A stretch of DNA of 64,000 bases. It comes from JAUIET01 sp039111475 (GTDB taxonomy: Bacteria; Pseudomonadota; Gammaproteobacteria; Pseudomonadales; JAUIET01). Where the stretch lies: NCBI GenBank assembly GCA_039111475.1, contig JBCCIP010000021.1, positions 31,760 to 95,759 of the forward strand, written 5' to 3'. The position numbers were made by a program, and so were the translations under genes. Shown piece by piece: positions 62,289-64,000 of the stretch. The notes under the pieces were generated by a model. It was not told where the DNA came from, did no database searches, and worked only from the letters and a program-made list of their open reading frames with translations. Position 1 is the first letter of the stretch; every line of letters starts with the position of its first letter.

Positions 62289-62999
62289 TTACCAACCGTA
62301 ATGTGGGTGCCTGCGCAACAAGTCATTGTCCTTGAACAGGAAAACCAATAAAGCGCCAGCAACAAATCCGCCAATATGAGCCCAGAACGCAACACCACCG
62401 CCCTCTGAGCCCAGGCTGGAAAAACCACCGAGAAATTGTAACGCGAACCAATAGCCCAGCATCAGTACCGCTGGTACCCGGATGGTGGTGATGATTATGA
62501 TGAGGATGAGCAGTAGATGCACTTTGACTTTGGGATACAACACTATGTACGCTCCCATCACTCCGCCAATGGCGCCAGACGCACCCACCATAGGAACACC
62601 GGACCCTGGCTCAACGGCAACCTGCGCGCCTGCAGCGGCCAGTCCGCTCAATAGGTAAAAAATCAGGAAGCGAATTGGACCCATTGAATCTTCCACGTTC
62701 CCACCAAATATCCAAAGAAACCACATATTACCCAGTATGTGCATCCAGCTCCCGTGCATAAACATGGAGCTAAACACGCCTAGCCAACCAGAGCTAAGCT
62801 CTTGCGGGCACATTCGATCATTGGCTTGCTGTGGAAACAAATCGGCTGGAATAAGACCGTACTGACACACAGACACATTCAGTTCGTTGCCAACCCCGGC
62901 GCCCTGTAACAAAAACCAAGCCAATGCATTGCTAACAATCAACCCGTAGGTCACTACAGGAGTGGCTAGTTGAGGGTTGTCATCACGAATCGGGAACAC
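62289..62999 (-). CDS. Rhomboid-family intramembrane serine protease
   Basis: A 236-residue membrane protein with six or seven helices. The catalytic dyad is Ser141 in GASGAIGG and His208 in AHIGGFVAG; MHGSWMHILGNMWFLWIFGG is the helix-2 motif with the conserved His and Asn. The N-terminus MFPIRDDNP is typical of the bacterial DUF1751-like/GlpG-unrelated rhomboids. The gene lies 36 bp upstream of the flavoprotein gene on the same strand. Substrates unknown. Confidence 0.92.
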   Translation of the reverse strand: MFPIRDDNPQLATPVVTYGLIVSNALAWFLLQGAGVGNELNVSVCQYGLIPADLFPQQANDRMCPQELSSGWLGVFSSMFMHGSWMHILGNMWFLWIFGGNVEDSMGPIRFLIFYLLSGLAAAGAQVAVEPGSGVPMVGASGAIGGVMGAYIVLYPKVKVHLLLILIIIITTIRVPAVLMLGYWFALQFLGGFSSLGSEGGGVAFWAHIGGFVAGALLVFLFKDNDLLRRHPHYGW

Positions 63000-63036
63000 T
63001 CTTACTGCCCGTTAAGCGCCTTGCCAGCCGCTGCTA

Positions 63037-64000
63037 TTACAAGCCCGGCGCAGTCCACTGTTCATCTTGGTCTGCGTCTATGTATATAGGATTGCTGAAG
63101 GCAAAAGGCCGGAAATCTGGCGCCAGTTCATTGTACAGCTTGCTGGTCGCGCCGTTCACTTCCACTACTATGTAGCTGTCTTTCGTAAGCTCTAATGGCA
63201 AGGAAATGGTATCGCCCGCGCTGACAGCTTGCCGATGCGTGGTTTTACCGTTGATGAAAAGCGCTAACTCAGCCACCGGGACCCAGGAAGCGGCTTGCAC
63301 ATCGACGCTCAACACAAACGAATTGCCGGCGTACGTATCTCCCGGTCGCTTTGGCTCACCCGATTCATTCTCGATAAATACCTTGAGTATTGGCCCCGTA
63401 GATCCAGACATACGACCTTCTTTCACAGCACTTAAAAATGCCTCTTCGGTGTATTCGTCAAGCGCCACAAAATTTTGTGGAATAGACACCAGATGCCGCG
63501 TGCCATGAGTGTCACTATTCGCTGAACCAACAATACGTTCACCCTGGCTTAACAGTGAAAACCAGTCAGATTGAGTGCGTTTGTAGTGGCCATAGGCCGG
63601 CCCGTTGGCAACTTCTAGGAGATCAAAATCCAAATCTCTTAAATTTGTGTTCGCCTGTTTTTCCAGCAATATTTTATTAACTGGTGAGGTTAGCTTTTGC
63701 TTGGGATCAAAACCTTGCCCGAAATAAAGATGTTCAAAAAAATTGCCGTCAAAGTCGTCGCTATCAGGTTCGACTGTGCGAGGGTGATTCAACTGGAACA
63801 AAGGGCGAGAACCTGAGTCTCCAAATCTCGAATACAGTTCACGCAGCCTCAAACCTTCGTGTCTGGGCAAGCCACCAGAAAACTCGTTTGGGCGAGCTTG
63901 AACCGGAAACACGTTTAAGTGACCGTTGGTAAACGGTGCAGAGGCAGTGCGTGCCATACCGCTAAGCTCACTTCCATAAATGACCGTTATGTGGTCTTGC
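63037..64000 (-). CDS. PHP-domain CehA/McbA-type metallohydrolase-like protein (partial, N-terminus beyond the right edge)
   Basis: The frame stays open to the window edge, upstream of an internal ATG at 63957 (VIYGSELSGMARTASAP precedes NGHLNVFPVQ), so the true start lies outside. The GSEL...GHLNVF block and the later FQLNHPR and SNSDTHGTRH fit the PHP metal-binding motifs of CehA/McbA phosphoesterase-like enzymes. The C-terminus, from about SGSTGPILKVFIENESG, is a beta-rich region as in that family. It begins a minus-strand series that continues with the rhomboid gene 37 bp on. Confidence 0.8.
   Translation of the reverse strand, partial: QDHITVIYGSELSGMARTASAPFTNGHLNVFPVQARPNEFSGGLPRHEGLRLRELYSRFGDSGSRPLFQLNHPRTVEPDSDDFDGNFFEHLYFGQGFDPKQKLTSPVNKILLEKQANTNLRDLDFDLLEVANGPAYGHYKRTQSDWFSLLSQGERIVGSANSDTHGTRHLVSIPQNFVALDEYTEEAFLSAVKEGRMSGSTGPILKVFIENESGEPKRPGDTYAGNSFVLSVDVQAASWVPVAELALFINGKTTHRQAVSAGDTISLPLELTKDSYIVVEVNGATSKLYNELAPDFRPFAFSNPIYIDADQDEQWTAPGL

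Noticed and set aside
62289..62999. GlpG assignment for the second rhomboid
   Set aside because: The cytoplasmic N-terminal domain typical of GlpG is absent, so only the rhomboid family is claimed.

Overview
The window is a chromosomal segment of a gammaproteobacterium, probably marine. The evidence is a complete Na+-translocating NADH:quinone reductase (nqrABCDEF), gammaproteobacterial families such as CsiV, SulA-like, FimV, rhombosortase and MSHA-type pilus proteins, and a gene order over the first 24 kb (lolCDE, PilZ, nqr, GAPDH, mfd, csiV, lexA, sulA-like, topA) that I recall from Pseudomonas. No tRNA, rRNA, CRISPR array, prophage or intact insertion sequence was recognised. Genus and species cannot be given.

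Layout. 1-3.1 kb: lolCDE lipoprotein export, lolE cut by the left edge. 3.2-4.1 kb: a PilZ-like protein and a small secreted protein. 4.06-4.19 kb: a nested inverted-repeat element. 4.2-11.4 kb: nqrA-F followed by apbE and nqrM, an operon holding both the sodium pump and its maturation factors. 11.7-17.6 kb: a long-form GAPDH divergent from mfd, then a CsiV-like gene. 17.6-24 kb: a LOG protein, lexA with two SOS boxes, a SulA-like gene, two small conserved proteins, topA and a DUF1653 gene. 24-30 kb: a universal stress protein, a soluble lytic transglycosylase, a glutaredoxin-like protein, an unexplained GC-rich stretch, rhombosortase, a TPR lipoprotein, shikimate kinase and a zinc alcohol dehydrogenase. 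30-36 kb: a soluble NAD-dependent formate dehydrogenase operon (fdsG-fdsB-fdsA-fdhD-fdsD), divergent from folD, so two C1-metabolism units face each other.

37.1-39.3 kb: a UvrD/Rep-type helicase preceded by two tandem CTG-N10-CAG boxes with the same 19-bp spacing as the pair in front of lexA, suggesting SOS control. 39.6-51.4 kb: ten co-directional genes for a compact MSHA-like pilus or secretion system: pilin, secretin, TPR membrane protein, MshEN/GspE-type ATPase with a c-di-GMP-binding signature, GspF-type platform protein, a PilM-PilN/GspL-like protein, PilO-like and PilP-like proteins, and two mutually homologous pilin-like proteins sharing an LPCPDxxGDG motif. This is the most likely place for an under-described system.

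51.4-64 kb: a small membrane protein, a Baeyer-Villiger-type monooxygenase, a beta-lactamase-fold protein that has lost its catalytic motifs, a DUF3336 patatin, a luciferase-like oxidoreductase, a FimV/HubP-like polar protein, an exported hydratase-fold protein translationally coupled to a KstD-like flavoprotein, a rhomboid protease and a PHP/CehA-type protein cut by the right edge.
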